Of a stretch of DNA of 57,000 nt, positions 1-9,652 are shown piece by piece. Where the stretch lies: NCBI RefSeq assembly GCF_030929505.1, contig NZ_JAVFVV010000029.1, forward strand, positions 1 through 57,000, written 5' to 3'. How positions within the stretch are numbered: the first letter of the stretch is position 1; the number at the start of each line of letters is the position of its first letter. The notes beneath the pieces were generated by a model. The model was not told the DNA's origin. It was given only the letters and a program-made list of their open reading frames with translations, and did no database searches. Source of the stretch: Mesorhizobium sp. LHD-90 (GTDB taxonomy: Bacteria > Pseudomonadota > Alphaproteobacteria > Rhizobiales > Rhizobiaceae). The position numbers and the translations under genes are program-made.

Positions 1-3000
1 CGGCTCGGGCTGGCGCTCGGCCGGCCGTGGCGCCGCCTGCGGCGCGGCGCGGCGCGGCGCGGGCTGCTCGGCCTTGTCCGAGACGTCCACCGTGCGCCCC
101 GACTTGGCGACGATCTCGGACAGTTCCTTGAGCGCCTTGATCTGCTCGCCGACGGCGCGGCGGATCGCCGTGGTCGACTCCTTCGCCTCCTGCGGCATGT
201 CGAGCACGCCCTTGCGCAGCTCGGCGCGGGTGGCGTCGAGATCGCCCTTGATCGAGCTGGCGGTGCGGCGCATCTCCTCGGTGGCGTCGGCGAAGCGTTT
301 TGTCGCCGATTCCACCACGTCGGTGATTGCCGTGCGGATCTTGTCGGTGGAGGCCAGCGCCTTGCCCTCCGCCTTTTCCAGGGCGTTGCCGACGAGGTTT
401 TCGAAGGATTTGATGATCGTCTCCAGGTCCTCCGACTTCTTGACCAGGCCGACCGCCAGATCCTCCAGCGTCGACTGGCGCTCCAGCGTGTGCTCGAGGT
501 TGCCCTGCGCCGAGCTAAGCAGGTGCGAGGCGCTGGTGAGCAGACGGCTGTGCTCCTCGAAGCGGGTGGCGATGGAAGCCACCTCGCGCAAGGTTCCGGA
601 CGACAGTTCGGTGAGGCGGGTGGTGTTGGAATCGACCAGCCGCGCCGAGCTGGCGAAAGTCTGCGCCGCGCGTTCGGTGGTCGCGGCGAAGCGCTCGGTG
701 GAGGCGCTGAGATCGCCGTCGACCTTGCCGAGGTTTTCCGCCGCCGCCTCGATCAACTTGCCGAGCTTCGCGCTCGACGCCGACATGCGGCCGATGAGCT
801 CGGTCACGCCGCTGGCGAGGCTGTTGCGCGCGCCGTCGACGGCGGCAAGCGTTTCGGCGGTGCGATTGGCGAGCGCCTCGGCAAGCGCATTGTTCTCGGT
901 GCGCAGCTTGTCGGCCGCCCGCTGCGAAGCGGTCTCGACGGTGCGCTCGAGATCGGCATGGGCGGCATTGAGCTTGTCGGCGATCGGCCGCGCGGTGTCG
1001 TCGAGGATGCGGGTGATCTCGACGGAGCGCTCGGCCATCAGCGCGTTGAGTTCGCGCGTGTTGGCAGCGATGGCGCGGGCTGCGTCGTTGGTGCTGTCGC
1101 CAATATGCTTGCCGACCGCGGTGAACGTGTCGGCGATGACGCCGGCGCGCGACACCAAATGTTCCTCGGCTTCCGAGACATGCTCGCCGATCCGCTGCCT
1201 GAGCGCCTCGGCGCTGCTCGCCATGCGGTTCTCGACGTCGATCATGGTGTTGCCGACGCGTAGCGTCGCCTCGTCGGCGCTGTTGGCGAACCGGCTCTCC
1301 GCATCGGCAAGTTTCGCCTCGACGAAGGAGGTGGCGGCTTCGGCGCCGGCCATGACCCGCTGGTCGACCGCCGCCAGCGCGCCCTCGATGGCGCGGGCGC
1401 GGCCTTCGAGTTCCTTCGAGGACTGGGCGACGCGCGCAACCACCCGCTGCTCGGCGGAGGCGAAGGCCTTGGCGACCTCATCGGCGCGCGCGCCGATGGC
1501 CGATGTGCTTTCGCCGACGCGGGCGGCAAAGCGCTCGTCGGCGCCCTTGAACACCTCGCCCATTTCCACCGCGCGTGCCGACAGCGCCTGAGCGGCGGCC
1601 TCGGTACGGGCGGCAAGCTGCTCGTCGGCGTTGCGGAAAACGTCGCCCATCGCGACGGCGCGCTCGGCGAGCGCATCGGCGGTCTGGTCGACGCGGGCGG
1701 CGATGCGCTGGTCCGCCGCCTCGAACACCCTTTCGAACTGGTCGGCGCGGCCGGCCAGCATGTCGGCGTTCTTCTCGATGCTGGACGCCAGGCGCTCGTC
1801 GGTCTCGTGGAACACACGGCCGATCTCGCTGGCGCGGGCGGCCAGCGTCGCCGCCGTCTCGCCGACACGCGCGGTAAGCCGCTGGTCTGCGTCCTCGAAC
1901 ACCGTGACGAGGTCGGTGGCGCGGGCGCCGAACGCCTGCGCGCCGCTTTCGATGCGATCGGCAAATTTCCGGTCCGCGCTGTCGAAGGCGGCATTCAGTT
2001 CCGCCGTGCGCGCATCGAACGCTTCCGCGCCCTTGACGAAGCGCAGGTCGAGCCGCTCGTCGACCGCGTCGAACAGGCGCGCGATCTCGGTGGCGCGGGC
2101 GCCGAGCGTTTCGGCCGACTGCGTGATGCGCTGGCCGATGCCGTCGTCGATCCGATCGAAATTCTGGCCGATCTCGCCGGCGCGGGCGGCCAGTGTCTCG
2201 GCCGTGGCGACGGCGCGCTCTACCAGCTTGCGGTCGGCTTCCTCGAAGTGCTGGGCGATCTCGGCGGCGCGCGCCGAAAGCGTGTCCGCCGTCTCGCCGG
2301 TGCGAGCGAGGATGCGCTGGTCTGCGTCGGCGAATACGCCGGCTATGTCCTCGGCGCGCGCGAGCAACGCCGCGGAGGTCTGCTCGGCCCGCTCGGCGAT
2401 GCGCTTGTCAGCATCGGTGAAAGCATTGCCGGCCTCCTGATGCAATGCGGCGGTGATCTCCATCACCTTGTCGCGCAGCGAGGTGGCGACCGCGACGGCG
2501 CTGCCCTGCAGCGCCTGGCGAACATTCTCGACGCCGGCCGACAGCGCCCGCTCCATCGTACCGGTGCGCTCCTCGATGACGCCGGTCTGGCGGCTGAAGG
2601 CGCCTTCGATGCGCTCCACATCGGCGGCAAGCGCCTGCGAGATCAGGTCGCGCTTGCCGGCGATCGTGTCGATATGGGAGGAGACCTCGAGGTCGATGGC
2701 GCGGCGCGCGTCGACAAGCTTCTCCATGTCGACGTCGAGCGCCTGCGCCAGCCGCTGGCGGCCCTCGGCGAGCTTCTCCAGATGGCCGGCGACGATGGCG
2801 TCGATGCCGGCCCGGCTCTCGGCCACTTTCGCCAGATCGGCTTCCAGCGCATGCGCCAGCACCTCGCGGCCCTGGGCGATGGTGTCGGTCTGCGAATGTA
2901 CCAACTGGTCGATGCTGCCGCGCACCTCCTCCAGCCTGGCGAGATCGGCTTCCAGTGCGCTGCCCAGTGTACCGCGGCCTTCGGCCAGCTTCTCCACATG

Positions 3001-6000
3001 CGCCTCGACCATGCGGTCGATGCTGGCGCGGGCCTCCGAAAGCTGGATCAGGTCGCTGTCCAGCGCCTGCTTCAGCACCGCGCGGCCTTCCGCCAGCTTC
3101 TCGATCTGTCCCTGCACGGCGAGGTCGATACCGCCACGGGTCTCGCCAAGCTTGGCGAGGTCGGTTTCCAGAGCGCGTCGCAGAATGTCGCGGCCCTCGG
3201 CCAGCTTTTCGACCTGCGCGGAAACGAGCTGGTCGATGGTCGCCCTGCTTTCGCCGAGCTTGGCGAGATCTTCGGCGAGCGACTTGCTGAGTTGGTCGCG
3301 GCCCTCGGCAAAGCGTTCGCCCTGGCTGGCGAGGACCTGGTCGATCATGCCGAGATCGCCCTGCAGCGCCTCGGTAAGGGCCGTGCGGCCCGCGGCGAGC
3401 TTCTCGACGTGGCCCTCGACCATACCGCCGATGCTCGACATGTCCTGTTCGAGCGCGCGCGACAGCACCTCGCGGCCGTCGGCCAGCTTGGCGATCTGGT
3501 CGCGTACGATGCCTTCCAGTCCGGCCATGTCGGTCTCGATTGCCTGGGCCAGCATGTCGCGGCCCTGCGAGATACGTTCGAGCTGCCTGGCGACGACCTG
3601 ATCGAGCGCGTCGCGGCCGTCGCCGAGCTTCTTCAGGTCGGCGTCGAGCGCCCGCGCCAGCAGGCCGCGGCCCTCCGCCAGCTTGCCGATATGGCCGACG
3701 ATGGTGGCGTCGAGCGTGCCGCGCGCTTCGGCCACCTTGCCGAGATCGGCTTCAAGCGCCTGGACGAGGAAGTTGCGGCCCTCGGTAAGGCGGCCGACCT
3801 GCGTCTGCACCAGCCCGTCGACCTCGTTGCGGGTATCGGCGAGCTTCTCAAGGTCGGCTTCCAGCGCGCGTTTCAGCGCGTCGCGGCCCTGCGCCAGCTT
3901 GTCGAAATGCGAATTGACGAGCGTGTCGATCTCGGCGCGCGCATCCTGGAGCTTGCCGAGATCATCCTCCAGCGCCCGGCTCAGCACGTTGCGGCCTTCG
4001 GTAAACTTGGACACCTGATCGATGACGAGACCGTCGATCGTCGCGCGGCTTTCGTCGAGCGCGGCGAGGTCGGCCTCCAGCGCGCGTTTCAACAGCTCGC
4101 GGCCCTCCGCCAGGTTGTCGACATGGCTGGCGGCGATGCTGTTGATCTCGGCCCGGCTTTCCAGCAGGCGGGCGAGATCGTCCTCCAGGGCGCGTTTCAG
4201 CATGTCGCGGCCCTCGGCCAGCCTTTCGACATGGCTCGCCGCGATGCTTTCGATCTCGGCGCGGCTGTCCGAGAGCTTCGCGAGATCGGCTTCCAGCGCC
4301 TGCCTGAGAACGTCGCGGCCTTCGGCCAGACGCTCGACATGGCTTGCAGCGATCGCATCGACGTCGGCGCGGCTGCCCTCGATGCTGGCCAGGTCGGAGG
4401 CCAGCGCGTCCTTGAGCAGGCTGCGGCCCTCCGCCAGCTTCTCGATATGGGCGGCGGCGAGGCCGTCGATCTCGGCGCGGCTCTCGGACAGTTTCGCCAG
4501 GTCGGCTTCCAGCGCGCGCTTGAGGATGTCGCGGCCCTCGGCGAGTTTTTCGACCTGCGCGGCGATGATGCCGTCGAGGCCTGCGCGGCTTTCGCCCAAC
4601 TTGGCGAGATCGGCCTCCAGTGCCTGTTTCAACACTTCGCGGCCGGCGGCAAGGTGCTCGACATGGGTCTTGGCCATGCCGTCGAGTTCGATGCGGCGTT
4701 GCGACAGCTTCTCCATGTCGGCTTCGAAGACGCGGGCAAGCGCGTCGCGGCCTTCCGCCAGCCGCTCGACATGCATGGCGGCGATTCCATCGATCTCGAC
4801 GCGGCTCTGCGAAAGTTTCGCGAGATCGGCTTCCAGCGCGCGCTTGAGGATGTCGCGGCCTTCGGCGAGCTTTTCCACCTGCGCGGCGACAATCCCGTCG
4901 ATGCCGGCGCGGCTCTCGGTCAGCTTGGCGAGGTCGGCTTCCAGCGCCTCGGTGAACACGCTGCGGCCCTGGGCGAGTTTCTCTATATGGGCGGCCGAGA
5001 CGCTCTCCAGCTTGGCCAGGTCCTCGTGGAGGTTGCGCGCCAGCAATTCGCGGCCTTCCGCCAGCTTCTCGACATGAGTTGCTGCGATGCCGTCGATCTC
5101 GGCACGGCTCTGCGCCAGCTTGGCAAGGTCGGCTTCCAGAGCATTGGCGAGCAGGCTGCGGTTTTCGGCCAGTTTGTCGGCATGAGCGACGGCGAAGCCG
5201 TCGAGCTTGCCAAGATCGTCCTCCAGCGCTCGGGCGAGCACGGCGCGGCCCTCGGCCAGCTTCTCGACATGGGCAGTGGCGATGCCGTCGATCTCGGCGC
5301 GGCTTTCGGCCAGCTTGGCGACGTCCTCTTCGAGCGCGCGGGCGAGCAAGGCACGGCCTTCCGCCAGTTTCTCGACATGGGTCGCTGCGATGCCGTCGAT
5401 CTCGGCGCGGCCCTGGGCAAGTTTGGCGAGATCGTCTTCCAGCGCATGCGCCAGCAGGCTGCGGCCTTCGGCCAGCCTTTCGCCATGGGTCGCGGCGATG
5501 CCTTCCAGCTTGGCGAGATCCTCGTCCAGCGCGCGCGCCAGCAGGGCGCGGCCTTCGGCCAGCTTCTCGATATGCGTGGCGGCGATGCCGTCGATCTCGG
5601 CGCGGCTTTCCGACACTTTCACCAGGTCGGCCTCGAGAGCGCGCTTCAGGATGTCGCGGCCTTCGGCCAGCTTCTCCACCTGTGCGGCCACCAGACCGTC
5701 TATGCCGGAGCGGCTTTCGGCGAGTTTCGCAAGGTCGTCCTCCAGCGCCTGCCTGAGCAAGGCGCGGCCTTCGGCGAGCTTGTCGACCTGGGTGACGGCG
5801 AGGCCGTCGATCTCGGCGCGGCTCTGCGACAACCGCTCCAGATCGGCCTCCAGTGCGCGCTTCAGGATGTCGCGGCCTTCGGCAAGCTTCTCCACCTGCG
5901 CGGCGACCAGGCCGTCGATGCCGCTGCGGCTTTCGTCGAGCCGGCCGAGGTCCTCGGCAAGCCGCCTGGACAGGAGGTCACGGCCCTCGTCGAATTTCCG

Positions 6001-8862
6001 CGACTGGGAATCGACGGCCGCATGCAAATGGGCGATGTCGCTCTCGAGCGCCGCCGTCAGCACGCCGCGGCCTTCGACCAGCTTGCCAACATGTTTCTCG
6101 ATCATGGCGTCGATCGCCGTCATGTCGGAGGCAAAGGCCTTGCCGAGGGCCTCGCGGCCTTCAGCCAAGCGGCCGGACTGGCCGGCCAGCATGCCCTCGA
6201 TGTCGGCCATCTCGGTTTCGAGCGCCCGCGACAGGATGCGCCGTCCTTCGGCCAGCCGGTCGAGATGGCCGGAGACCATGGAATCGATGCTCTCCATGTC
6301 GGCTTCCAACGCCTTGGACAACACGGTGCGGCCAAGCTCGATCTTCTCGGCCTGGCTGGCGACCAGCCCGTCGATGGCGCCGACGTCGCTTTCAAGCGCC
6401 TTGCTGAGGGAGAGCCGGCTTTCGGCGATGCGGCCGAGTTGCCCGTCGACCAGCGTCTCGACACCCGCCATGTCGCCGAGCAGCGACTGCGACAGCGAGC
6501 GGCTGCCGGTGGCGATCCTGTCCAGGTGGCCGGCGACGGCCGTCTCGATGCCGCCGAGATCGTTCTGGAGGGCATCCATGAGGCCGCGGCGGCTGTTCTC
6601 GATCTTCTCGACCTGCGCGGCGACGATGGTGTCGAGGCTGCCGATGTCGTCGTCGAGCGCGCGGCTGAGCGCGCCGCGCGTCTCGGCGATGCGCGCCGTC
6701 TGCGCCGTGACGATGGATTCGAGGCGCTCGACATCCTTGTCGAAGGCCTGGGACAGGGCGGTGCGGCCCTCGGTGAATTTTTCGGCCTGCGCGGCGACCA
6801 TGCCGTCGATGACCGAGGCGTCGGCCTCGAGCGCCCGCGACAGGATATGGCGGCCCTCGGTGAGCTTGGCGACATGCGAGGTGACCATCTCGTCGATGCC
6901 GATGCGGCTCTGGGCCAGCTTGACCGCATCCTCCTGCAGCGCCTTGTCGAGGCTGTCGCGGCCCTCGGCGATCTTGCGCAACTGTTCGCCGAGCGACAGG
7001 TCGATCAGCGTACGCGATTCATCGATGCGGCGCAGATCGTCCTCGACCGCCTTGGCGATCGCCTCGCGGCCCTCGGCGAGTTTCTGGACCTGGAGCTCGA
7101 CCGCCTGCTCGATCTCGCCGCGGCTGAGCGTAAAACGCTCGAAATCGGCGCGCAGCAGACCGCTCATGCGCTCGCCGCTCTCGGTCAGCTTTCGCGACTG
7201 CTCCCCGACGGCCTCGTCCAGCCCCTGGCGGGCGGCCGACAGTTTTCCGAGGTCTGCGTCGAAGGATTGCGAGGCGAGGTGACGGGCCTCCTCGAGGCGG
7301 CCGGCGAAGTCGGCGGCGCGCGCTTCCAGCATCGACGTGGTCGAGGTGACGAGCTCGGCCATCTCGGCGTTCAGCTTCAGCTTGCCGTCGTCGAACAGGT
7401 CGGAAAGCTGCTGGCGGCCGCCGGTGAAGGTGGCGGCGATCTCGCTGGCGCGTTCGACCAGGCTGTCGTTGATCTGGCGGGCGCGCGCCTCCAACGCAGC
7501 GTTGAGCTTTTCTGTGCCAGTGTCGAGCGCCTCGGCGCGGGTCTGGAACTCGCCGATCAGGCTCTGGCCGCGTTCGGCCAGCGTGCGCTCGATCGCCTTC
7601 AGGCTGGTGTCGAACTCCTCGTTGAGCGAGCGTGCCGCGCCGCCGAGCAGGGAAACCATGCCCGACGTGCGCTCGTCGAGCATGTCGGTGAGCGAGCGGG
7701 TGACGTCGTCGGAGGTCTGCTGGAGGGTGGCGATGCGGGTGTCGAGCAGGCTGGCAAAAGCCTCGCCAGAGGTGGTGATGCGGTCGCTGAGCGTGTCGAG
7801 GCGGCTGCCGATCGAATCGAAGATCGAATTGCCGCTGTCATGGATGCGGTCGATCAGCGCGTCGCCGGAATTGGTGATGGTCATCGTCAGCTTGGTCGAC
7901 GCGCCGAGGATGCTGTCGCGGATGACGTCGCTGGCCGAGCTGAGCTGGTCTTTCAGCGTCTCGTTGGCGCCGGTGATGGAGGCGCGGACGCGCTCTGCGT
8001 GGGTGACCACCGCCTCGCGCTCGCTGCCGAGGCCGTCGACGAGGGCGCGGATGCGCGCCTGGTTCTCGGAATAGGAGCGTTCGAGCTGATTGACTTCGGT
8101 GTGGACCAGCGTTTCAAGCTCGACGGCGCGCGCCAAAGTGCGCTCGATGCCTTCGCCCATGGCGGCGACTTCGCGGCGTACCGCCTGGCCGACGGTCATG
8201 ATGCGGTTCTGCGCCATGCCCTCGGGCTCGGCCAGCCGCGCGGCGACCTCGGCGATGCCTTGCGCGGCGATGCGCATGTCCTGGGCGCGGCGGATCATCA
8301 CGGCAAAGGCCCAGAACAGGATGAGCGGGGTGAGCGTGATGATGGCGACAAGCAGAACCAGCGGCTGGTCCAGCACGGTGCGCGCCGAGAATTCCTGGAG
8401 AATTTCCGGGCCGACCAGCAGGTAGCCCAACATCAGCCCGCCGGCGATCCACAGAAGCGAAAGCACGGCGACCGCCCAATAGATGGCCGACGAGGAGCGG
8501 CGCGCCAGCTTCTGCAGCATCAGCCGGGATTCGCGCACGGTGTCGTCATTGGCGGGAGCGAGCGACACCGGCGCCGGATCGGCGGCCGGGCGCAGGCCCA
8601 GCGACGAAGGCTTGACGTCGATGTCGATCTCGTCATTGGCGGCAGGGGGCGGGGTCGAGGGCGTCTCGCTCAGGAGCGGCGGGTCCCGCGTCTCGCGCGA
8701 CAGTTCCTCGGCCGCCTTGGAAATCTGCGCCTCCAGGTCTTCCATGGAGGCTGCTATGTCGAGATCGCCGCCATCGCTGATGAGGTCGCGATCCAGCGCT
8801 TTCTCCAGCTCCTTTGCGACATCGTTGTCCAGAGTCTTCGATGTCGTCGGTGCCTTAGCCAT
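1..8862 (-). CDS. Giant coiled-coil, apolipoprotein-like polar growth (GPR-type) membrane protein, C-terminus outside window
   Basis: One uninterrupted frame of 2954 codons starts at ATG 8862 and leaves the window still open. Residues 1-120 are acidic and soluble. Two membrane segments follow (about 125-149 and 165-188), then almost pure heptad-rich helix. The middle (about 7100-2600) holds about 45 tandem units with the core EKLAEGRxxLxRALExDLxKL; a second block (about 2440-1350) repeats every 29 residues with the pattern ADxRxxxRxxExAxxLxARAxEI. The visible C-terminal end becomes Pro/Ala/Gln-rich. This layout matches the growth pole ring protein of Agrobacterium (about 2100 residues), an apolipoprotein A1/A4/E-like protein needed for unipolar growth and rod shape; this one is larger. 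The function is inferred from architecture. Long frames on the opposite strand are composition shadows. Confidence 0.85.
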   Translation of the reverse strand, partial: MAKAPTTSKTLDNDVAKELEKALDRDLISDGGDLDIAASMEDLEAQISKAAEELSRETRDPPLLSETPSTPPPAANDEIDIDVKPSSLGLRPAADPAPVSLAPANDDTVRESRLMLQKLARRSSSAIYWAVAVLSLLWIAGGLMLGYLLVGPEILQEFSARTVLDQPLVLLVAIITLTPLILFWAFAVMIRRAQDMRIAAQGIAEVAARLAEPEGMAQNRIMTVGQAVRREVAAMGEGIERTLARAVELETLVHTEVNQLERSYSENQARIRALVDGLGSEREAVVTHAERVRASITGANETLKDQLSSASDVIRDSILGASTKLTMTITNSGDALIDRIHDSGNSIFDSIGSRLDTLSDRITTSGEAFASLLDTRIATLQQTSDDVTRSLTDMLDERTSGMVSLLGGAARSLNEEFDTSLKAIERTLAERGQSLIGEFQTRAEALDTGTEKLNAALEARARQINDSLVERASEIAATFTGGRQQLSDLFDDGKLKLNAEMAELVTSTTSMLEARAADFAGRLEEARHLASQSFDADLGKLSAARQGLDEAVGEQSRKLTESGERMSGLLRADFERFTLSRGEIEQAVELQVQKLAEGREAIAKAVEDDLRRIDESRTLIDLSLGEQLRKIAEGRDSLDKALQEDAVKLAQSRIGIDEMVTSHVAKLTEGRHILSRALEADASVIDGMVAAQAEKFTEGRTALSQAFDKDVERLESIVTAQTARIAETRGALSRALDDDIGSLDTIVAAQVEKIENSRRGLMDALQNDLGGIETAVAGHLDRIATGSRSLSQSLLGDMAGVETLVDGQLGRIAESRLSLSKALESDVGAIDGLVASQAEKIELGRTVLSKALEADMESIDSMVSGHLDRLAEGRRILSRALETEMADIEGMLAGQSGRLAEGREALGKAFASDMTAIDAMIEKHVGKLVEGRGVLTAALESDIAHLHAAVDSQSRKFDEGRDLLSRRLAEDLGRLDESRSGIDGLVAAQVEKLAEGRDILKRALEADLERLSQSRAEIDGLAVTQVDKLAEGRALLRQALEDDLAKLAESRSGIDGLVAAQVEKLAEGRDILKRALEADLVKVSESRAEIDGIAATHIEKLAEGRALLARALDEDLAKLEGIAATHGERLAEGRSLLAHALEDDLAKLAQGRAEIDGIAATHVEKLAEGRALLARALEEDVAKLAESRAEIDGIATAHVEKLAEGRAVLARALEDDLGKLDGFAVAHADKLAENRSLLANALEADLAKLAQSRAEIDGIAATHVEKLAEGRELLARNLHEDLAKLESVSAAHIEKLAQGRSVFTEALEADLAKLTESRAGIDGIVAAQVEKLAEGRDILKRALEADLAKLSQSRVEIDGIAAMHVERLAEGRDALARVFEADMEKLSQRRIELDGMAKTHVEHLAAGREVLKQALEADLAKLGESRAGLDGIIAAQVEKLAEGRDILKRALEADLAKLSESRAEIDGLAAAHIEKLAEGRSLLKDALASDLASIEGSRADVDAIAASHVERLAEGRDVLRQALEADLAKLSDSRAEIESIAASHVERLAEGRDMLKRALEDDLARLLESRAEINSIAASHVDNLAEGRELLKRALEADLAALDESRATIDGLVIDQVSKFTEGRNVLSRALEDDLGKLQDARAEIDTLVNSHFDKLAQGRDALKRALEADLEKLADTRNEVDGLVQTQVGRLTEGRNFLVQALEADLGKVAEARGTLDATIVGHIGKLAEGRGLLARALDADLKKLGDGRDALDQVVARQLERISQGRDMLAQAIETDMAGLEGIVRDQIAKLADGREVLSRALEQDMSSIGGMVEGHVEKLAAGRTALTEALQGDLGMIDQVLASQGERFAEGRDQLSKSLAEDLAKLGESRATIDQLVSAQVEKLAEGRDILRRALETDLAKLGETRGGIDLAVQGQIEKLAEGRAVLKQALDSDLIQLSEARASIDRMVEAHVEKLAEGRGTLGSALEADLARLEEVRGSIDQLVHSQTDTIAQGREVLAHALEADLAKVAESRAGIDAIVAGHLEKLAEGRQRLAQALDVDMEKLVDARRAIDLEVSSHIDTIAGKRDLISQALAADVERIEGAFSRQTGVIEERTGTMERALSAGVENVRQALQGSAVAVATSLRDKVMEITAALHQEAGNAFTDADKRIAERAEQTSAALLARAEDIAGVFADADQRILARTGETADTLSARAAEIAQHFEEADRKLVERAVATAETLAARAGEIGQNFDRIDDGIGQRITQSAETLGARATEIARLFDAVDERLDLRFVKGAEAFDARTAELNAAFDSADRKFADRIESGAQAFGARATDLVTVFEDADQRLTARVGETAATLAARASEIGRVFHETDERLASSIEKNADMLAGRADQFERVFEAADQRIAARVDQTADALAERAVAMGDVFRNADEQLAARTEAAAQALSARAVEMGEVFKGADERFAARVGESTSAIGARADEVAKAFASAEQRVVARVAQSSKELEGRARAIEGALAAVDQRVMAGAEAATSFVEAKLADAESRFANSADEATLRVGNTMIDVENRMASSAEALRQRIGEHVSEAEEHLVSRAGVIADTFTAVGKHIGDSTNDAARAIAANTRELNALMAERSVEITRILDDTARPIADKLNAAHADLERTVETASQRAADKLRTENNALAEALANRTAETLAAVDGARNSLASGVTELIGRMSASSAKLGKLIEAAAENLGKVDGDLSASTERFAATTERAAQTFASSARLVDSNTTRLTELSSGTLREVASIATRFEEHSRLLTSASHLLSSAQGNLEHTLERQSTLEDLAVGLVKKSEDLETIIKSFENLVGNALEKAEGKALASTDKIRTAITDVVESATKRFADATEEMRRTASSIKGDLDATRAELRKGVLDMPQEAKESTTAIRRAVGEQIKALKELSEIVAKSGRTVDVSDKAEQPAPRRAAPQAAPRPAERQPEP
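1350..2440 (-). repeat. Second tandem repeat block, 29 codons per unit
   Basis: Downstream of the 36/29 array the protein switches to a uniform 29-residue unit (87 bp). The phrase GATCTCGCCGGCGCG at 2171 recurs as GATCTCGGCGGCGCG at 2258. The consensus is Ala-rich with an Ala-Arg-Ala-x-Glu-Ile core and a Phe plus acidic residue at the unit end. It is a different family from the 36/29 units but keeps a helical, heptad-compatible period. Confidence 0.75.
2600..7100 (-). repeat. Tandem 36/29-codon coiled-coil repeat array inside the giant gene
   Basis: Coding units repeat every 108 bp (36 codons) or 87 bp (29 codons). For example, the same GATGTCGCGGCC start recurs at 4525 and 4849, exactly three 108-bp units apart. 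About 45 units can be counted from the EGRxxL core. The two lengths differ by seven residues, so a short unit lacks exactly one heptad and the coiled-coil register is kept. Near-identical units lie close together, which suggests unequal exchange or gene conversion. Confidence 0.85.
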
Positions 8863-8999
8863 GCCGCTACTACCCTGTACCAATGCCGCAATGCCGGTCG
8901 AGTGTCGCGGAGAAGCCCCCGCAAAGTGGGCCCATTATGAGCCCGGCGTATCGTATCCAGCGGGTCCGGTAAAGAAAACTTGAATCCCGCCAAATGCGT

Positions 9000-9095
9000 A
9001 AAAGTTTAAACATAGGGTTAACGCTACCGCCCGTTGGGGCGGCAAATTGAGCCAATTTTTTGGCCATTTTTGCGATTAACGCGTTATCCACATCA
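9000..9095. promoter_or_regulatory. Divergent control region with DnaA box and TTAAC half-sites
   Basis: The gap between the giant gene and the Hpt gene is AT-rich compared with its surroundings. It contains the consensus DnaA box TTATCCACA at 9084-9092. TTAA motifs lie at 9006-9009, 9018-9021 (TTAAC) and 9076-9080 (TTAAC). The first pair is 8 bp apart, one more than the classical CtrA spacing of 7, so CtrA binding is only a suggestion. Confidence 0.35.
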
Positions 9096-9142
9096 TATCG
9101 ATAGGCTGCCGGGTCGGTCCGCAGCGCAGGGGTCAATCCAGC

Positions 9143-9517
9143 ATGCTTGAGAACAAGGACAAAGCCGTCGCCTACTCGATGCCCGGCGGCGAGACATCGG
9201 GGATGGCGCGGCACAGGCCGATCGACATGGCGCATCTGGCGCGCCAGACCATGGGCGACCGGGCGCTGGAGCAGGAGGTGCTCGGCATGTTCGTCAATCA
9301 AAGCAGGTTGGTGCAGGACCAGATCGCCCATGCCGGACCGGAGGAATGCCAAAGGCTGGCGCACGGGCTGCGAGGCGCGGCCGCCGGCGTCGGCGCTTTC
9401 GCCATCGCCGACTGCGCGTCGGAGATCGAGGCCGACCCGCGGGACGCGCAAGCCAAGCGCAAATTGGCCAAGCTGATCGAGGAGGCGCGCGACTTCGTCG
9501 CAGCCATCTGCCGCTAA
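9143..9517 (+). CDS. Hpt domain phosphotransfer protein
   Basis: A 124-residue soluble protein formed mostly by one histidine-phosphotransfer domain. The phosphorylatable histidine is in AHGLRGAAAGVGA (about residues 72-84), matching the Hpt pattern HxLRGxAxxxGA. Such proteins pass phosphate between hybrid kinases and response regulators. It is divergent from the giant polar protein, with 280 bp of shared upstream DNA, so a link to polarity or cell-cycle signalling is plausible but inferred. An ATG at 9179 is an alternative start that would still keep the whole domain. Confidence 0.75.
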   Translation: MLENKDKAVAYSMPGGETSGMARHRPIDMAHLARQTMGDRALEQEVLGMFVNQSRLVQDQIAHAGPEECQRLAHGLRGAAAGVGAFAIADCASEIEADPRDAQAKRKLAKLIEEARDFVAAICR

Positions 9518-9521
9518 GCCG

Positions 9522-9592
9522 GGCGCCGCTCGAAGGCGGAATTCCTGCGAAACCGGGTGGACCGCAGGATTCCGCAGGCTGGCAGCGGCGCC
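9522..9592. repeat. Nested inverted repeat between Hpt and ferredoxin genes
   Basis: Two inverted repeats are nested. The outer arms GGCGCCGCT (9522-9530) and AGCGGCGCC (9584-9592) pair perfectly. The inner arms CGGAATTCCTGCG (9537-9549) and CGCAGGATTCCG (9563-9574) pair with one bulged base. There is no T-run after it, so it is not a classical intrinsic terminator. It could be a structured 3' end or an intergenic palindromic repeat. Confidence 0.5.
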
Positions 9593-9652
9593 GCGCTGTT
9601 GACTCGCGCCCAACAGTGATTATGTCGGCGGAGCAAGGCACTCCCGGAATAT

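Noticed and set aside
1807-8940. A plus-strand frame of 2377 codons, and others, opposite the giant gene
   Set aside because: It mirrors the codon periodicity of the minus-strand coiled-coil gene, which has membrane helices, heptads and a recognisable family. The antisense translation is repetitive only because the sense repeats are, and it has no ribosome site.
9006-9021. CtrA binding site TTAA-N-TTAA
   Set aside because: The spacer is 8 bp, not the 7 bp of the consensus, so it is reported only as half-sites.
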